A stretch of 64,000 bases of DNA from Rhodococcus sp. 06-235-1A (GCF_002258785.1 NZ_NOYI01000036.1:1-64000); one strand, 5' to 3'. Shown: positions 16,210 to 24,210, counted from the stretch's first letter. The notes: generated by a model from the letters alone, not told the origin. Numbers and translations are program-made.

Positions 16210-17919
16210 CTAGTCGGTGATGCTCTCCTCGCTGGGTGCGGTGAGTGCGTCGTATGCCTGCTCGGGGGTGAGCGTTCCGGCCCCGACCTGTTCGACCACG
16301 GTCAGCACGTGGCCGTGCTGGTCGAGAAAGCCCAGGTAGTTGTCCTGGTTGGAGCCGCCGACTCGCTTCCACCAGTCTTTACCGGTCCCGCTCATCCGCG
16401 CTTCGTAGGCGGCGAGGATCTGCGCGAGCGCGATCACCTGTGCGCGTGCGTCGCTGGCCGTGTCGATCACCGGAGCCAGAGCGGTACGGGCGGCGCGTTC
16501 TTTCCAGTCGCCCCACAGGTGGCCTTCGGGCTTGCCGATCGTGATACCGAGCAACTCTGCGAGGTGCTCGGACGCTTTGTTCTGGGTGAGCAGTCCAGGC
16601 TCGTCGACGAGTGTGTCGGTGATCCACTTCGCGGCACCCTTCGGCAGGGTCTTGCGGGTGAGGAACTTCGCGAGCCATTCCTTGCGGACGATCGTGGCGG
16701 CGGCGCTGGCCTTGTTGAGTGCGATGGTGCGCCGACGTGCGAGCTTCTCGGCCTCCTTCGCCGCGAGCACTTTCTGTGCTGCTTCCTGCTCGCGCACTCT
16801 CTTTGCGGCTGCATCGGAGGACTCGTCGGCGGCGGGTTCGGCCGATGCGGCGGCGAGGATCGGACCCAGTTTCACACCGGCGGCATCGGGGTCGGCGGTG
16901 AAGTACTCCGGCACCCACACTTCGACGGACCCGACGTCCTTGTAGTGGTGCAGTCCCTCCTCCGCGTCCCCTGACAGATCGACCTGGGTGTCCCAGTCGA
17001 TACTGTCCTTGTCGATGAACTCGCCCGTCGCGACGAGGGTGAGCTTCTCCTCTTTCGTCAGCCACACCGCCCAGTGCTCGGCCGCGGCCTCGATGATCGC
17101 TTCGGTGATCGGGTCTCCATCTGTAGTCACCAAGTCCTCAGCGGCGGTGTAGGGGTCGCCGTAGTAGGGCTCTTCCTCGAGGACCGTCAGTCCCTTCTCG
17201 GCGTATGGTGCGCTTGCTGCGGTGCGGGCCTTGCGCTCGGCGCGGTCGGCGAGCAGCTGCTGCGCTTCGGACCGGAACCACGACCCGGCATTGAGCAGTT
17301 GTGCGACGGCGTCGGTGTCGCCCTCGGCGTCGAACACGGCCACGATCGCGGCCTGGTCGAGGGTGAGCTGTCCCGCGTCGAGGGCATCGATCGCAGCCTG
17401 CGACCGGCCCGCTGCCCCTGCTGCTTTGACGGTCTCGCGCTTGACCTGGACGGCCTTGGCGATCTTGGGCACCGAGACACCGAGTTCGAGCATGTCGGTC
17501 ACGGCCTTCGCCCGCTGGCCTGCGGTGAGGTCGATACGGCGGTCGTTGGCGACGACCTGCCGAGTGAGACGCTCGATTTCCCGGTCCTTCGCTGTGCTCG
17601 CGTCGGGCCGGATCAGCACCGGCACGCTCTCGGCCCCGGCTTCGATTGCGGCGAGGGTGCGAACCTGGCCGTCGATGACCACGATGAGGTCGCCGTCGCG
17701 GCGCGCGAGAATCGGTAGCAGCACTCCGTGTTCGATGATGGAGGCGACCATGTTTCGGAATGCCGTTGTGTCGGTGACGACCTCGTCGCGGACGTTCGGT
17801 CCGACCTCGAGGGCGGTGGGGTGCAGGCGGGCGTACTCCTCGCCCGCCCCCACGACCGGCGTGGTGCCGGTCGTGGGGGCTTCGGTTGCGGCGGTGGTGG
17901 TTTCGATGCTTGCGGTCAT
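16210..17919 (-). CDS. ParB/Spo0J-type nuclease-domain plasmid protein
   Basis: The 569-residue protein starts with a Thr/Ala-rich tail and then a ParB N-terminal domain: LHPTALEVGPNVRDE, GVLLPILARRDGDLIVVIDG with the RTLAAIEAG segment, and a HTH-like region near residues 150-190. The C-terminal 350 residues are long, charged and helical (with an Ala/Lys/Glu coiled stretch near 375-410) and are not part of standard ParB. Related large ParB-like proteins occur on actinobacterial plasmids. No ParA is nearby, so partition or another DNA-linked role is open. ATG 17919 has GGGAG upstream. Confidence 0.8.
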   Translation of the reverse strand: MTASIETTTAATEAPTTGTTPVVGAGEEYARLHPTALEVGPNVRDEVVTDTTAFRNMVASIIEHGVLLPILARRDGDLIVVIDGQVRTLAAIEAGAESVPVLIRPDASTAKDREIERLTRQVVANDRRIDLTAGQRAKAVTDMLELGVSVPKIAKAVQVKRETVKAAGAAGRSQAAIDALDAGQLTLDQAAIVAVFDAEGDTDAVAQLLNAGSWFRSEAQQLLADRAERKARTAASAPYAEKGLTVLEEEPYYGDPYTAAEDLVTTDGDPITEAIIEAAAEHWAVWLTKEEKLTLVATGEFIDKDSIDWDTQVDLSGDAEEGLHHYKDVGSVEVWVPEYFTADPDAAGVKLGPILAAASAEPAADESSDAAAKRVREQEAAQKVLAAKEAEKLARRRTIALNKASAAATIVRKEWLAKFLTRKTLPKGAAKWITDTLVDEPGLLTQNKASEHLAELLGITIGKPEGHLWGDWKERAARTALAPVIDTASDARAQVIALAQILAAYEARMSGTGKDWWKRVGGSNQDNYLGFLDQHGHVLTVVEQVGAGTLTPEQAYDALTAPSEESITD

Positions 17920-17957
17920 GGTGGTGTCTCTCTCCCTGGTAGATTCTTCGGTTGGAG

Positions 17958-17986
17958 ACACCGGGCAGTTAGGAGCTGTCCGGTGT
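17958..17986. terminator. Hairpin between two minus-strand genes
   Basis: ACACCGGGCAG and CTGTCCGGTGT form an 11-bp stem with one mismatch. It follows the stop of the 95-residue gene and precedes the ParB-like gene, and may attenuate read-through. Confidence 0.45.
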
Positions 17987-18020
17987 TTCTTGTTTTCCGG
18001 GGCGGTGTGGGCCTCGGGGG

Positions 18021-18308
18021 TTACTGCCGGGCGGTGGCCACGTGGTGGTGGCCTGCGAGCCGTGCGGCGTGGATTTCGGCCTCACTGGCTCCGTGTTCGC
18101 GGGCGGTGCATGCCCAGAACGCGGCCCGCTCGAGGTGCGCGTCGACGGTGGTCGAGTTCGCGTCCGATGCGGCTCGGTTGACCTGCTCGGTGTAGGCGGT
18201 GACCTGTGCGAGTGCGTGGGTCTTGACCTGTACCGGGACTCCGGCGATCGCGGTCATGATCGCGGTGCGCAGTCCCACCGTCCTCGGTCCTGTGATGGTG
18301 TCGTGCAT
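18021..18308 (-). CDS. Hypothetical plasmid protein, 95 aa
   Basis: The product MHDTITGPRTVGLRTAIMTA... is helical and rich in Ala and His, ending AARLAGHHHVATARQ. I do not recognise a family. The ATG 18308 has GAAGGGA upstream, and the 5' leader contains the conserved block (about 18355-18385) shared with the genes starting at 21436 and 22973. Function unknown. Confidence 0.55.
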   Translation of the reverse strand: MHDTITGPRTVGLRTAIMTAIAGVPVQVKTHALAQVTAYTEQVNRAASDANSTTVDAHLERAAFWACTAREHGASEAEIHAARLAGHHHVATARQ

Positions 18309-18354
18309 GTCGTGACGTCCCTTCTCAACTGGTGGCCTGGCCCTTTGCCCTGCC

Positions 18355-18755
18355 ACGTTTTTCGCCGTTTCTGGCGTGAGGAGAGAAGTCAGCGCACGGG
18401 GACGACGGGGCAACCCCTCGGCCGGACAGTTTTCGTGGGAGCGCAGCGACTGCTCTACGAAAAGTGTTCGGAGCCTTCGGTCGTAGCGCAGCGGAGCGAG
18501 GGGTTGAGGCGGCGGTCACGGGTGATGGATGCTCGCCGGTAGCCAGAACCGCAGTGAAAAACGTCTTTGCTCTTCCACGGTGCGGAGCGCAGCGGAGCTC
18601 CATCCAGGGGACGCCCGCAGGGTGGCCGGCACCGCCGTCAGGCGGAATGCACCCAGCTCGTCGACGCCGGCGGAGTGCCCACCTCCCGGCCGCGGAGCTC
18701 GCGAGGCGATTGTGCGGGAGCGACGGAGACCGCCACGCTCGGTGTCGCGGTAGCG
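18355..18755 (-). repeat. Long leader repeat, copy A
   Basis: About 400 bases lie upstream of the 95-residue gene without coding content. They match copy C (23029-23425) in large blocks, for instance GTGCGGAGCGCAGCGGAGCT and CACGCTCGGTGTCGCGGTAG, and copy B more weakly. On the minus strand the order is: far block, GTGCGGAGC block, a stem-loop with arms near AGTTTTCGT/ACGAAAAGT (18427-18465), then the block TCACGCCAGAAACGGCGAAA just before the gene. It looks like a shared transcribed leader. Confidence 0.6.
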
Positions 18756-20090
18756 CTAGGGCGTCGGCTCCACGACGGTAGGTGGCCAGTCGTGTGGTTT
18801 GACGTTGTCCGGTTTGGATCCTTCGGCGGCGTAGGGGACTTCGGTGTCCCAGTCGAAGTAGACGTTATTCCACGCTCCCGGCGAGTTGAATAGCGTCTCA
18901 CCGTGGAACTGCGCCTCGCTGAACGTCGTCTCACCGTGGAACTGCGCCTCGCTGAACGTCGTCTCACCGTGGAACTGCGCCTTTCCGAACGTCGTCTCAC
19001 CGTGGAACTGCGCCTTTCCGAACGACGCCTCACCGTGGAACTGCACCTCACCGAACGACGCCTCACCGTGGAACTGTGCCTTTTCGAACGTCAACGCACC
19101 GTGGAACTGCGCCTCACCGAACGACGCCTCACCGTGGAACTGCGCCTCACTGAACAACGTCAACGCACCGTGGAACTGCGCCTTTCCGAACGACGTCCAC
19201 ATACCGTGGAACTGCGCCTCATCGAACGACGTCCACATACCGTGGAACTGCGCCTCGCTGAACGTCGTCTCACCGTGAAACTGCGCCTTTCCGAACGTCA
19301 ACGCACCGCGAAACTGCACCTCACCGAACGACGTCCACATGCCGTGAAACTGCGCCTCGTCGAACGTCGTCTCACCGTGGAACTGCGCCTCACTGAACGA
19401 CGTCCAATCACCGTGAAACTGCGCCTTGTCGAGGGTGGTTGTGCCGTAGAAACGGGCGTCGTTGAAGTCGGCGTTGTGGAAGTACGCGCCGGTGAAGTCG
19501 TAGTTGTAGTTGCTCCAGTTGTGTTGGTGGTCGGGTTTCAGGTGGGTGGCGATGGTGCGGGTGATGGCTTGCCGGACCGTGAGGTCGTCATGGGGGTGCT
19601 GGTAGGTGCTTTCGACGGTGGTGGCTGCGTCGACCGTGACGACGGTTTGGCGTAGGTGGGGGTCGTGGGTGGGTGGTGCGTATGGGCGGGTGAGGTAGCC
19701 ACAGAGGTAGTTGATGCAGGTTTGGGCGTCGGTGTTTCTGTTGTGGTCGATCCAGTCGTTGGTGAGTGCTTCGAGGGCATAGACCCCGGCGAGTCGGACT
19801 TCGGGAGATGGGTCGGCGAATTGTGCTGAGGTGGTGACGAATCGCCGGCGTAGCTCTTGAATGTCGGCGAGCGTGTGGGTTGCTTTGTGGTGCCGATCTA
19901 GCTGTCTGCGACTGAGATAGCCGATGATGAAGGTTATGACTGCAGCGACGATGATTCCGACGCTGGCGAGAACAGTAGCGGCGGGTTGTGTGAGGTTGTC
20001 GAGGAACCACACGCCGATGCCTGGCGGGTCAACTGCTTCGACCGGCACGGTTGGAGTGGCCGGGGCAGGGGCCTGGGCGTGGAAGCTCAC
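18756..20090 (-). CDS. Membrane-anchored pentapeptide-repeat protein
   Basis: The 444-residue protein has one transmembrane segment near residues 35-58 (ATVLASVGIIVAAVITFIIG), a helical region, then from about 205 to 405 some seventeen copies of AQFHGETTFSE-like units. The 11-12 residue spacing with alternating Phe is that of Pentapeptide_3 repeats, which fold as a right-handed quadrilateral beta-helix. Its GTG start overlaps the stop of the 52-codon gene upstream (GTGA). Such proteins mimic DNA or bind other proteins; no specific role can be given. Confidence 0.85.
   Translation of the reverse strand: MSFHAQAPAPATPTVPVEAVDPPGIGVWFLDNLTQPAATVLASVGIIVAAVITFIIGYLSRRQLDRHHKATHTLADIQELRRRFVTTSAQFADPSPEVRLAGVYALEALTNDWIDHNRNTDAQTCINYLCGYLTRPYAPPTHDPHLRQTVVTVDAATTVESTYQHPHDDLTVRQAITRTIATHLKPDHQHNWSNYNYDFTGAYFHNADFNDARFYGTTTLDKAQFHGDWTSFSEAQFHGETTFDEAQFHGMWTSFGEVQFRGALTFGKAQFHGETTFSEAQFHGMWTSFDEAQFHGMWTSFGKAQFHGALTLFSEAQFHGEASFGEAQFHGALTFEKAQFHGEASFGEVQFHGEASFGKAQFHGETTFGKAQFHGETTFSEAQFHGETTFSEAQFHGETLFNSPGAWNNVYFDWDTEVPYAAEGSKPDNVKPHDWPPTVVEPTP
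18901..19435. repeat. 33-36 bp tandem repeats inside the pentapeptide gene
   Basis: Units beginning CACCGTGGAACTGCGCCT recur about sixteen times with 33- or 36-base spacing. They encode the AQFHG repeats on the minus strand. The near-identity at DNA level points to recent expansion or gene conversion, and the copy number may vary between isolates. Confidence 0.9.
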
Positions 20091-20245
20091 GGGGGTGACA
20101 GTAGCGGCTTGACCGTAGTTTTCCTGGTGGAGTCAACGCCGGTCGCGTACTGCTGACCGAGGCCGTGGCGGAGGGCAATTGCGCGGGCTGCCTGTTCGGC
20201 TATTTCGCCGGGTAGTGGTGGTCCGTCGAGGGTTCTGATTCGCAT
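20087..20245 (-). CDS. Small protein coupled to the pentapeptide gene, 52 aa
   Basis: The frame reads MRIRTLDGPPLPGEIAEQAA and ends TTVKPLLSPP. Its TGA lies inside the GTGA start of the pentapeptide gene, which suggests translational coupling. No family is recognised. A basic, partly helical peptide is predicted. Confidence 0.5.
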   Translation of the reverse strand: MRIRTLDGPPLPGEIAEQAARAIALRHGLGQQYATGVDSTRKTTVKPLLSPP

Positions 20246-20323
20246 GGTGCCGAGTGTGGCAGTGGGTACCGACAGAAATGGTTCTCTTGCAACGACTTTA
20301 GCGGGGTCCGCGGCCGCACGGTT

Positions 20324-20629
20324 CTAGAGGTAGAGCAGGTGGGTGGCGGTGCCGTCGAAGTGTTCGAGGTTGTCGAGGACGCCGGTGTAGTTGGCGGGTC
20401 GGCAGGCTCCGAGGCTGACGATGAGGGCGCAGGCTCCGTCGATGGTGACGAGGTAGGTCGGTGGGGTGTTGGTGGGGCTGGCATCGGCGTGGGCCTGGGC
20501 GTCGAGGAGGGCGTAGCGGACGGCGTCGGCGGCAGCTCGTTTCGCCGCGTCGAGGCTGGGTTCTGCTCCTGCGGCGGTGATGGTTTCGGGTCGTCGGTCG
20601 GGGCGGGTGGTGACGGTCCAGGTGATCAT
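20324..20629 (-). CDS. Hypothetical plasmid protein, 101 aa
   Basis: The product begins MITWTVTTRPDRRPETITAA and ends GTATHLLYL. A helical middle (SLDAAKRAAADAVRYALLDA) is followed by a beta-rich C-terminal half (TYLVTIDGACALIVSLG). The start ATG 20629 has GAAGGAA upstream. I do not recognise it. It is one of a series of small minus-strand genes typical of actinobacterial plasmids and actinophages. Confidence 0.6.
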   Translation of the reverse strand: MITWTVTTRPDRRPETITAAGAEPSLDAAKRAAADAVRYALLDAQAHADASPTNTPPTYLVTIDGACALIVSLGACRPANYTGVLDNLEHFDGTATHLLYL

Positions 20630-20779
20630 CGGTGTCGTGTTCCTTCGGTGGGTGAGCCGGGCGACCTGCGGGTGCGGGGGTTCTTCCAGCATCGCGTACC
20701 GAGCGCCAGCGAGGTCCGCGATGCACAGGCATTTTCCGGAATCTGGGGATAGAGAGTTTCCCTGTGGATGGATACGACT

Positions 20780-20811
20780 CGGCCCCGGAGCCCGTGTCGG
20801 GTCCGGGGCCG
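20780..20811 (-). terminator. Strong hairpin after the 202-aa gene
   Basis: CGGCCCCGGA and TCCGGGGCCG pair perfectly, and CCCG/CGGG extend the stem inside. It lies 16 bases beyond the stop of the gene at 20828. Confidence 0.75.
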
Positions 20812-20827
20812 CGTCCGTGCGCCGGGG

Positions 20828-21436
20828 TCAGAGGCGTCGTCGCCAGGGTGCGGCCATGTCTTCCTGGTGTTCGCGTTCGGCGTCGTCGAATGCGTCGGTG
20901 AGGGTGGTGGGGTCGCTGAGGTACTGGTCGCCGTCGGTGAAGATCGCGACGGCCATGCGGTGGACGTTTCGGAGCTCGTCGAGCATGGTGACGTAGCCGA
21001 GGCGGTCGATGATGCGCCAGGTGACCGGTCCCATGTGGACCTCGACCCAGTGCATGGTGCGTCGACGTGCGGGTACGTACTGCTCGCGTGGGGTGACGGC
21101 GGTTTCCGGTGGCGCGATCCAGACGACGGACATGGCGGCGCGGGCGTAGTCGTCGCCCGGTCCCCCGGGCTGGGGTGCCTGGTTGTCGATGCGGCCGATG
21201 AGGGTGCGGGCGTCGGCCAGTCCGGCGATGAACGCGTGGACGGCGGCGGCGGAGCGGAAGGTCATCATCAGGCGGCCCATGGTGACGATCATCTGGGCGT
21301 CGTCGGTGGCGGCGGCGTGGACGTTGACCACGGCGTTCTGGCGTCCGACGATGGTGGCGGTCGTGTGGGTGACCACTGCGCCGTAGTTGTCGGTGTCGGT
21401 GCTGCTGTGGGCTTTCTGGGCGGTAGTCTTCGGCAT
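20828..21436 (-). CDS. Hypothetical plasmid protein, 202 aa
   Basis: The product starts MPKTTAQKAHSSTDTDNYGA. Residues 20-75 look beta-rich (TIVGRQNAVVNVHAAATDDA), then helical (AAAVHAFIAGLADARTLIGR); the C-terminal end is acidic and helical. No catalytic motif is visible and I do not recognise the family. Its leader holds copy B of the long repeat, and a strong terminator follows, so it is probably a single-gene unit. Confidence 0.65.
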   Translation of the reverse strand: MPKTTAQKAHSSTDTDNYGAVVTHTTATIVGRQNAVVNVHAAATDDAQMIVTMGRLMMTFRSAAAVHAFIAGLADARTLIGRIDNQAPQPGGPGDDYARAAMSVVWIAPPETAVTPREQYVPARRRTMHWVEVHMGPVTWRIIDRLGYVTMLDELRNVHRMAVAIFTDGDQYLSDPTTLTDAFDDAEREHQEDMAAPWRRRL

Positions 21437-21477
21437 CTCGCGCTCCCCTACTCAACGTGGCGACCTCGCGGCCCGCC

Positions 21478-21760
21478 AATTTTTTTGCCGTTCTGGCAGA
21501 GGAGAGTTGGACCGGCATGAGGGGGCCGGAGTGCAATGGTCGGGCCGGAAAGTTTTCAGCCGGAGGCGTCTGTGAAAAGTTTCCGGAGCCCTTCGGGCCG
21601 GGAGCGCAGCGGACGCCGGCGGTTGCGCGGAGGTCACCGCCGGTCAAAATCGGAAGGCCAGAAGGGAAAACAAGAATTCTTTTCACAGGACGGAGCGCAG
21701 CGGAGTTCGATGCGGTGGACGCCCGCAGGGTGGCCCGGCCCCACGCGAGCCGCTGAGCCC
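21478..21760 (-). repeat. Long leader repeat, copy B
   Basis: This copy shares with A and C the block TGCCAGAACGGCAAAA near the gene, the inverted pair GGAAAGTTTTC/GAAAAGTTTCC (21550-21590), GGAGCGCAGCGGAG and GGACGCCCGCAGGGTGGCC. It is shorter than A and C and lacks their distal CACGCTCGGTGTCGCGG block. It lies directly upstream of the 202-residue gene. Confidence 0.55.
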
Positions 21761-21774
21761 TTATTGCGCAACGG

Positions 21775-21810
21775 ATAAGGCCCGCACCCTGTGTCGGGTG
21801 CGGGCCTTAT
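21775..21810 (-). terminator. Perfect 15-bp hairpin
   Basis: ATAAGGCCCGCACCC pairs perfectly with GGGTGCGGGCCTTAT around a 6-base loop. It lies 23 bases beyond the stop of the 57-residue gene and ends the minus-strand unit 22973-21833. Confidence 0.85.
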
Positions 21811-21832
21811 CGGTCTGCGGCTGGTGCCTGTG

Positions 21833-22006
21833 TCAGGTCAGCTCGGCGGGTGGGGTGGTCGGGCGCCCTTCGGCGGTGTCACGGAGCCACTGCGGCACCT
21901 CTCGGCCGGTGCGTTCGCGGAGCGCGATCGAGGCGCGGGCTGCTGCGGCGGCGACTCGGGGACGCTCGGCGGGGCGGTCGGTGCGCTTTTCGGTGGTGGT
22001 CATCAT
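21833..22006 (-). CDS. Small hypothetical protein, 57 aa
   Basis: The frame reads MMTTTEKRTDRPAERPRVAA, then a basic Ala-rich helix and REVPQWLRDTAEGRP. The ATG overlaps the stop of the membrane-protein gene upstream (ATGA), and a perfect terminator follows. The product is unrecognised; it could be a DNA- or RNA-binding peptide by composition. Confidence 0.6.
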   Translation of the reverse strand: MMTTTEKRTDRPAERPRVAAAAARASIALRERTGREVPQWLRDTAEGRPTTPPAELT

Positions 22007-22332
22007 GGGTCCTCCTGATCGTTCTGGTTGTCAGTGTCCTCGGTTTGGTCCTGGTCCGCCAGTGCACGTCGGGCTGCAGCTCGATCGGAGACCGCGACCA
22101 GGACGTCCTGCTCGGTTCGGGTGATCAGTGCGGAGTCGGTGACGGTGGCGTAGATGTCCCATCCGAGTTCGGCTTCGGTGTCGTTGTCGCTGGTGGTGCG
22201 CTCGAGGCACCAGGTGATCCGTTGCCAGGCTTGGGCGCGTTTGTCGGCCACGGTGCGTTGGCGGACGGTCAGGGCGACGCCGACGACGGCGAGGACGCCG
22301 ACGATCAGGGTGACCCATGCTTGAGCGGGCAT
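22003..22332 (-). CDS. Small single-span membrane protein, 109 aa
   Basis: An N-terminal hydrophobic segment (AWVTLIVGVLAVVGVALTV, residues 5-23) is followed by a basic stretch and a soluble acidic tail ending in DQTEDTDNQNDQEDP. GGAAGGAACG precedes the ATG. It is coupled to the next gene by ATGA. Function unknown. Confidence 0.65.
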   Translation of the reverse strand: MPAQAWVTLIVGVLAVVGVALTVRQRTVADKRAQAWQRITWCLERTTSDNDTEAELGWDIYATVTDSALITRTEQDVLVAVSDRAAARRALADQDQTEDTDNQNDQEDP

Positions 22333-22355
22333 CAGGGGCGTTCCTTCCAGGTGGT

Positions 22356-22381
22356 GCCCCGGTGCCGTCTGGCACCGGGGC
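22356..22381 (-). terminator. Intercistronic hairpin
   Basis: GCCCCGGTGCC and GGCACCGGGGC form a perfect 11-bp stem with a 4-base loop. It lies 7 bases beyond the stop of the 99-residue gene and 24 bases before the next start, and may stop or attenuate transcription. Confidence 0.7.
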
Positions 22382-22388
22382 GGGTGTT

Positions 22389-22688
22389 CTACCGGCGTGA
22401 GGTTCCGCGGACGATGTCGCCTTCGATGTAGGTGAATCCATCTCCGCGGCCGTCACGGAGCGCGAAGTGGTAGTCCGCGTGAATCCAGACGGTAGCGAAG
22501 TGTCCGGCGTCGGTGAGTGTGCCGAGTAGGTCTCGGTCGGCCCCGTTCGGGAAGAACGCCACTCCGGACGAGGGCGGGTAGTAGCGGTTGAGGGTGTCGA
22601 TCAGCGATTCGACGCTCCGACATTCGGCGGCCGCGTCGAGGGCCTTGTCGTAGGTGGTCCAGTAGTCGTCGATGTCGTTGGCGGTCAT
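22389..22688 (-). CDS. Hypothetical protein, 99 aa
   Basis: The acidic product starts MTANDIDDYWTTYDKALDAA and has a middle part SSGVAFFPNGADRDLLGTLT, then TVWIHADYHFALRDGRGDGF. The last segment has the look of a small alpha/beta domain. I do not recognise a family. It is in the minus-strand unit between the 78-residue and 109-residue genes. Confidence 0.6.
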   Translation of the reverse strand: MTANDIDDYWTTYDKALDAAAECRSVESLIDTLNRYYPPSSGVAFFPNGADRDLLGTLTDAGHFATVWIHADYHFALRDGRGDGFTYIEGDIVRGTSRR

Positions 22689-22736
22689 GGCTTCTGCTCC
22701 TCGGTCGGTGCGGTTCGGATGGGTGAGCGGGCAGGG

Positions 22737-22973
22737 TCAGTAGTCCTCGTCCCAGTGCTCGCCTGCGTAGGTGGGGTCGAAGTCGGCGGGTGCGTGGGCC
22801 GGGTAACGGCGGCGGAGGTCGTCCTCGAGGTCGAGACGGCCTTGCCAGTGCTTGTCGCACCTCGGATGCGATACCCCGGTCCCGGACAGTGCGTCCCGGT
22901 ATTCGACGTCACCGGTGCAGTCGGGGCCGTCCGCGATGCAGGTGACGGCGTCGGTGTTCGTGGTCTCGGTCAT
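22737..22973 (-). CDS. Small Cys/His protein, 78 aa
   Basis: The product contains TCIADGPDCTGDVEYR and HPRCDKHW, giving three Cys and two His that could form a zinc site, then a charged helix (LDLEDDLRRRYP) and an acidic end. Proteins of this type recur on actinophages and plasmids without known function. It is the first gene after repeat copy C. Its ATG has GAAGGGC upstream. Confidence 0.65.
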   Translation of the reverse strand: MTETTNTDAVTCIADGPDCTGDVEYRDALSGTGVSHPRCDKHWQGRLDLEDDLRRRYPAHAPADFDPTYAGEHWDEDY

Positions 22974-23028
22974 AACTGTTGCTGCCCTTCGGAACTCGTG
23001 CCGGGTCGGTGTTGCGTCCTCCCCTGCG

Positions 23029-23425
23029 TTCTTTCGCCGTCATCTGGCGTGGGGAGAGTAGGCGGCGCACGGGAACGGCGTCCTGCCCCTGGGCCGGGAA
23101 GTTTTCAGCCGGAGGCGTTCGTGAAAAGTTCTCGGCGCGCCCGCAGGGCCGGAGCATCGCGGAGTCAGGGGTGGGTAAGGCGGGCACGGGTGACGCAGAC
23201 TCGATGGCAGCCAGATGCCCGAAAGAACGATGCTCTTCTACGGTGCGGAGCGCAGCGGAGCTCCACTCAGGGGACACCGCAGGTGGCCGGCACCGCCGGC
23301 AGGCGGAATGCGCGACCGCTCGTCGATGTCGTCAGATGGCAACCTTCCACCTGTGGAGCACTTCGGGTAACTGTGCGGGAGCGACGGGGACCGACCACGC
23401 TCGGTGTCGCGGTAGCGCCGCGAGG
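23029..23425 (-). repeat. Long leader repeat, copy C
   Basis: This copy aligns with copy A along nearly its whole length. Conserved blocks are CACGCCAGATGACGGCGAAA (minus strand, next to the gene), the inverted pair GGGAAGTTTTC/GAAAAGTTCTC, GTGCGGAGCGCAGCGGAGCT, GGCCGGCACCGCCGGCAGGC and GCTCGGTGTCGCGGTAGCGC. It occupies the leader of the unit starting at 22973. Confidence 0.6.
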
Positions 23426-23470
23426 CTCGCTGGTGAGGCATACTTCTGCGTGCTCCAACAGGCATGATGC

Positions 23471-23506
23471 TTCAGACTATTAATAAAACTAGCTATAGTT
23501 CGTGCC
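23471..23506 (+). promoter_or_regulatory. AT-rich promoter of the defence island
   Basis: TTCAGA (23471-23476) and TATAGT (23494-23499) are separated by 17 bases and fit a -35/-10 pair. AACTA-GCTA-TAGTT (23487-23500) is an inverted repeat over the -10 that could be an operator. The stretch is AT-rich against a GC-rich background. Confidence 0.5.
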
Positions 23507-23537
23507 ACGAAGCTGGATAGTTTGCTACGTTCTCAGC

Positions 23538-24047
23538 ATGACAACCAACGAAGACACAGTGGCAGTGTTCACCGGCAAGAGCCTCGACTCGATTCTGGGT
23601 GAGGGTGGGTCGCAGTCGTGGAAACTGGATGCAGCGCGAGCCAGGAAGTGCCAGTACGTGGTGTGCACGCAGAATGCACACAACGTCGAGGCGTATGCGG
23701 ACGGCACCGAGGATCATGGGAGCGCTTTTTTGGTGGGGCGGATTTCTCGGCTGGTTCCCGCGACGGACGATAGGCCCGACCGGTGGAAGATTCAGTTCAG
23801 CGAGTACGCCCACATCAGCGTCCCTGATGTCTGGACGGGTGACCGAAATCCGGTGCGGTACACCACGTTGGACGATCTGGGAATCGACCTGGCGGATGCG
23901 AATTTCGAGAAATTCGACGATCAGTCCACGAGTACGCAAGCACCGACGACGGAGGTCGCCGCGTTGACGATCCGGCAGGCGAAGGCCGGTCTGGCGAAGA
24001 CGTACGACGTCGATGTCGACGCCATCGAGATCGTCATCCGCGGATAG
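23538..24047 (+). CDS. Unknown protein at head of defence island, 169 aa
   Basis: The product starts MTTNEDTVAVFTGKSLDSIL. Residues 30-110 look like a mixed alpha/beta domain (CQYVVCTQNAHNVEAYADG; GSAFLVGRISRLVPATDD; WKIQFSEYAHISVPDVW). A linker of Thr/Ser leads to a C-terminal domain ending LAKTYDVDVDAIEIVIRG. I do not recognise a family. It is the first gene of the plus-strand island with the HhH-GPD-like, nuclease-like and Type ISP genes, so a role in defence or its control is possible but unproved. Confidence 0.65.
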   Translation: MTTNEDTVAVFTGKSLDSILGEGGSQSWKLDAARARKCQYVVCTQNAHNVEAYADGTEDHGSAFLVGRISRLVPATDDRPDRWKIQFSEYAHISVPDVWTGDRNPVRYTTLDDLGIDLADANFEKFDDQSTSTQAPTTEVAALTIRQAKAGLAKTYDVDVDAIEIVIRG

Positions 24048-24210
24048 CCGAACGTCCGCCTGACTGTCGCAGGCGGCACCGGAACGTGTGTCGACTGCCT
24101 TACCCTCGCCCGTACGACGGACTGTGGGCGTCGATGACGAGATCTGTGTAAATAGGTCGGCGCTGGCCGGTAACGTCCGCTCTCATCGACCCAGAAGGGA
24201 TCCACCGTAA

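Noticed and set aside
16210..17919. Assigning a plasmid partition locus with origin
   Set aside because: The ParB-like protein has a long atypical C-terminus, no ParA is next to it, and no parS-like repeats or Rep gene were seen.
18901..19435. Regular repeats that might suggest a CRISPR array
   Set aside because: The units are contiguous, in coding frame, with no unique spacers and no cas genes nearby.
18903..19655. Long plus-strand frame of repeated VELRLAERRLT units
   Set aside because: It is the antisense shadow of the tandem repeats in the pentapeptide gene. The minus strand gives a recognised fold, a membrane anchor and a coupled start.
20298..21686. 462-codon minus-strand frame across several small genes
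   Set aside because: The translation is Arg/His/Pro-rich shadow sequence and crosses a terminator and repeat copy B.
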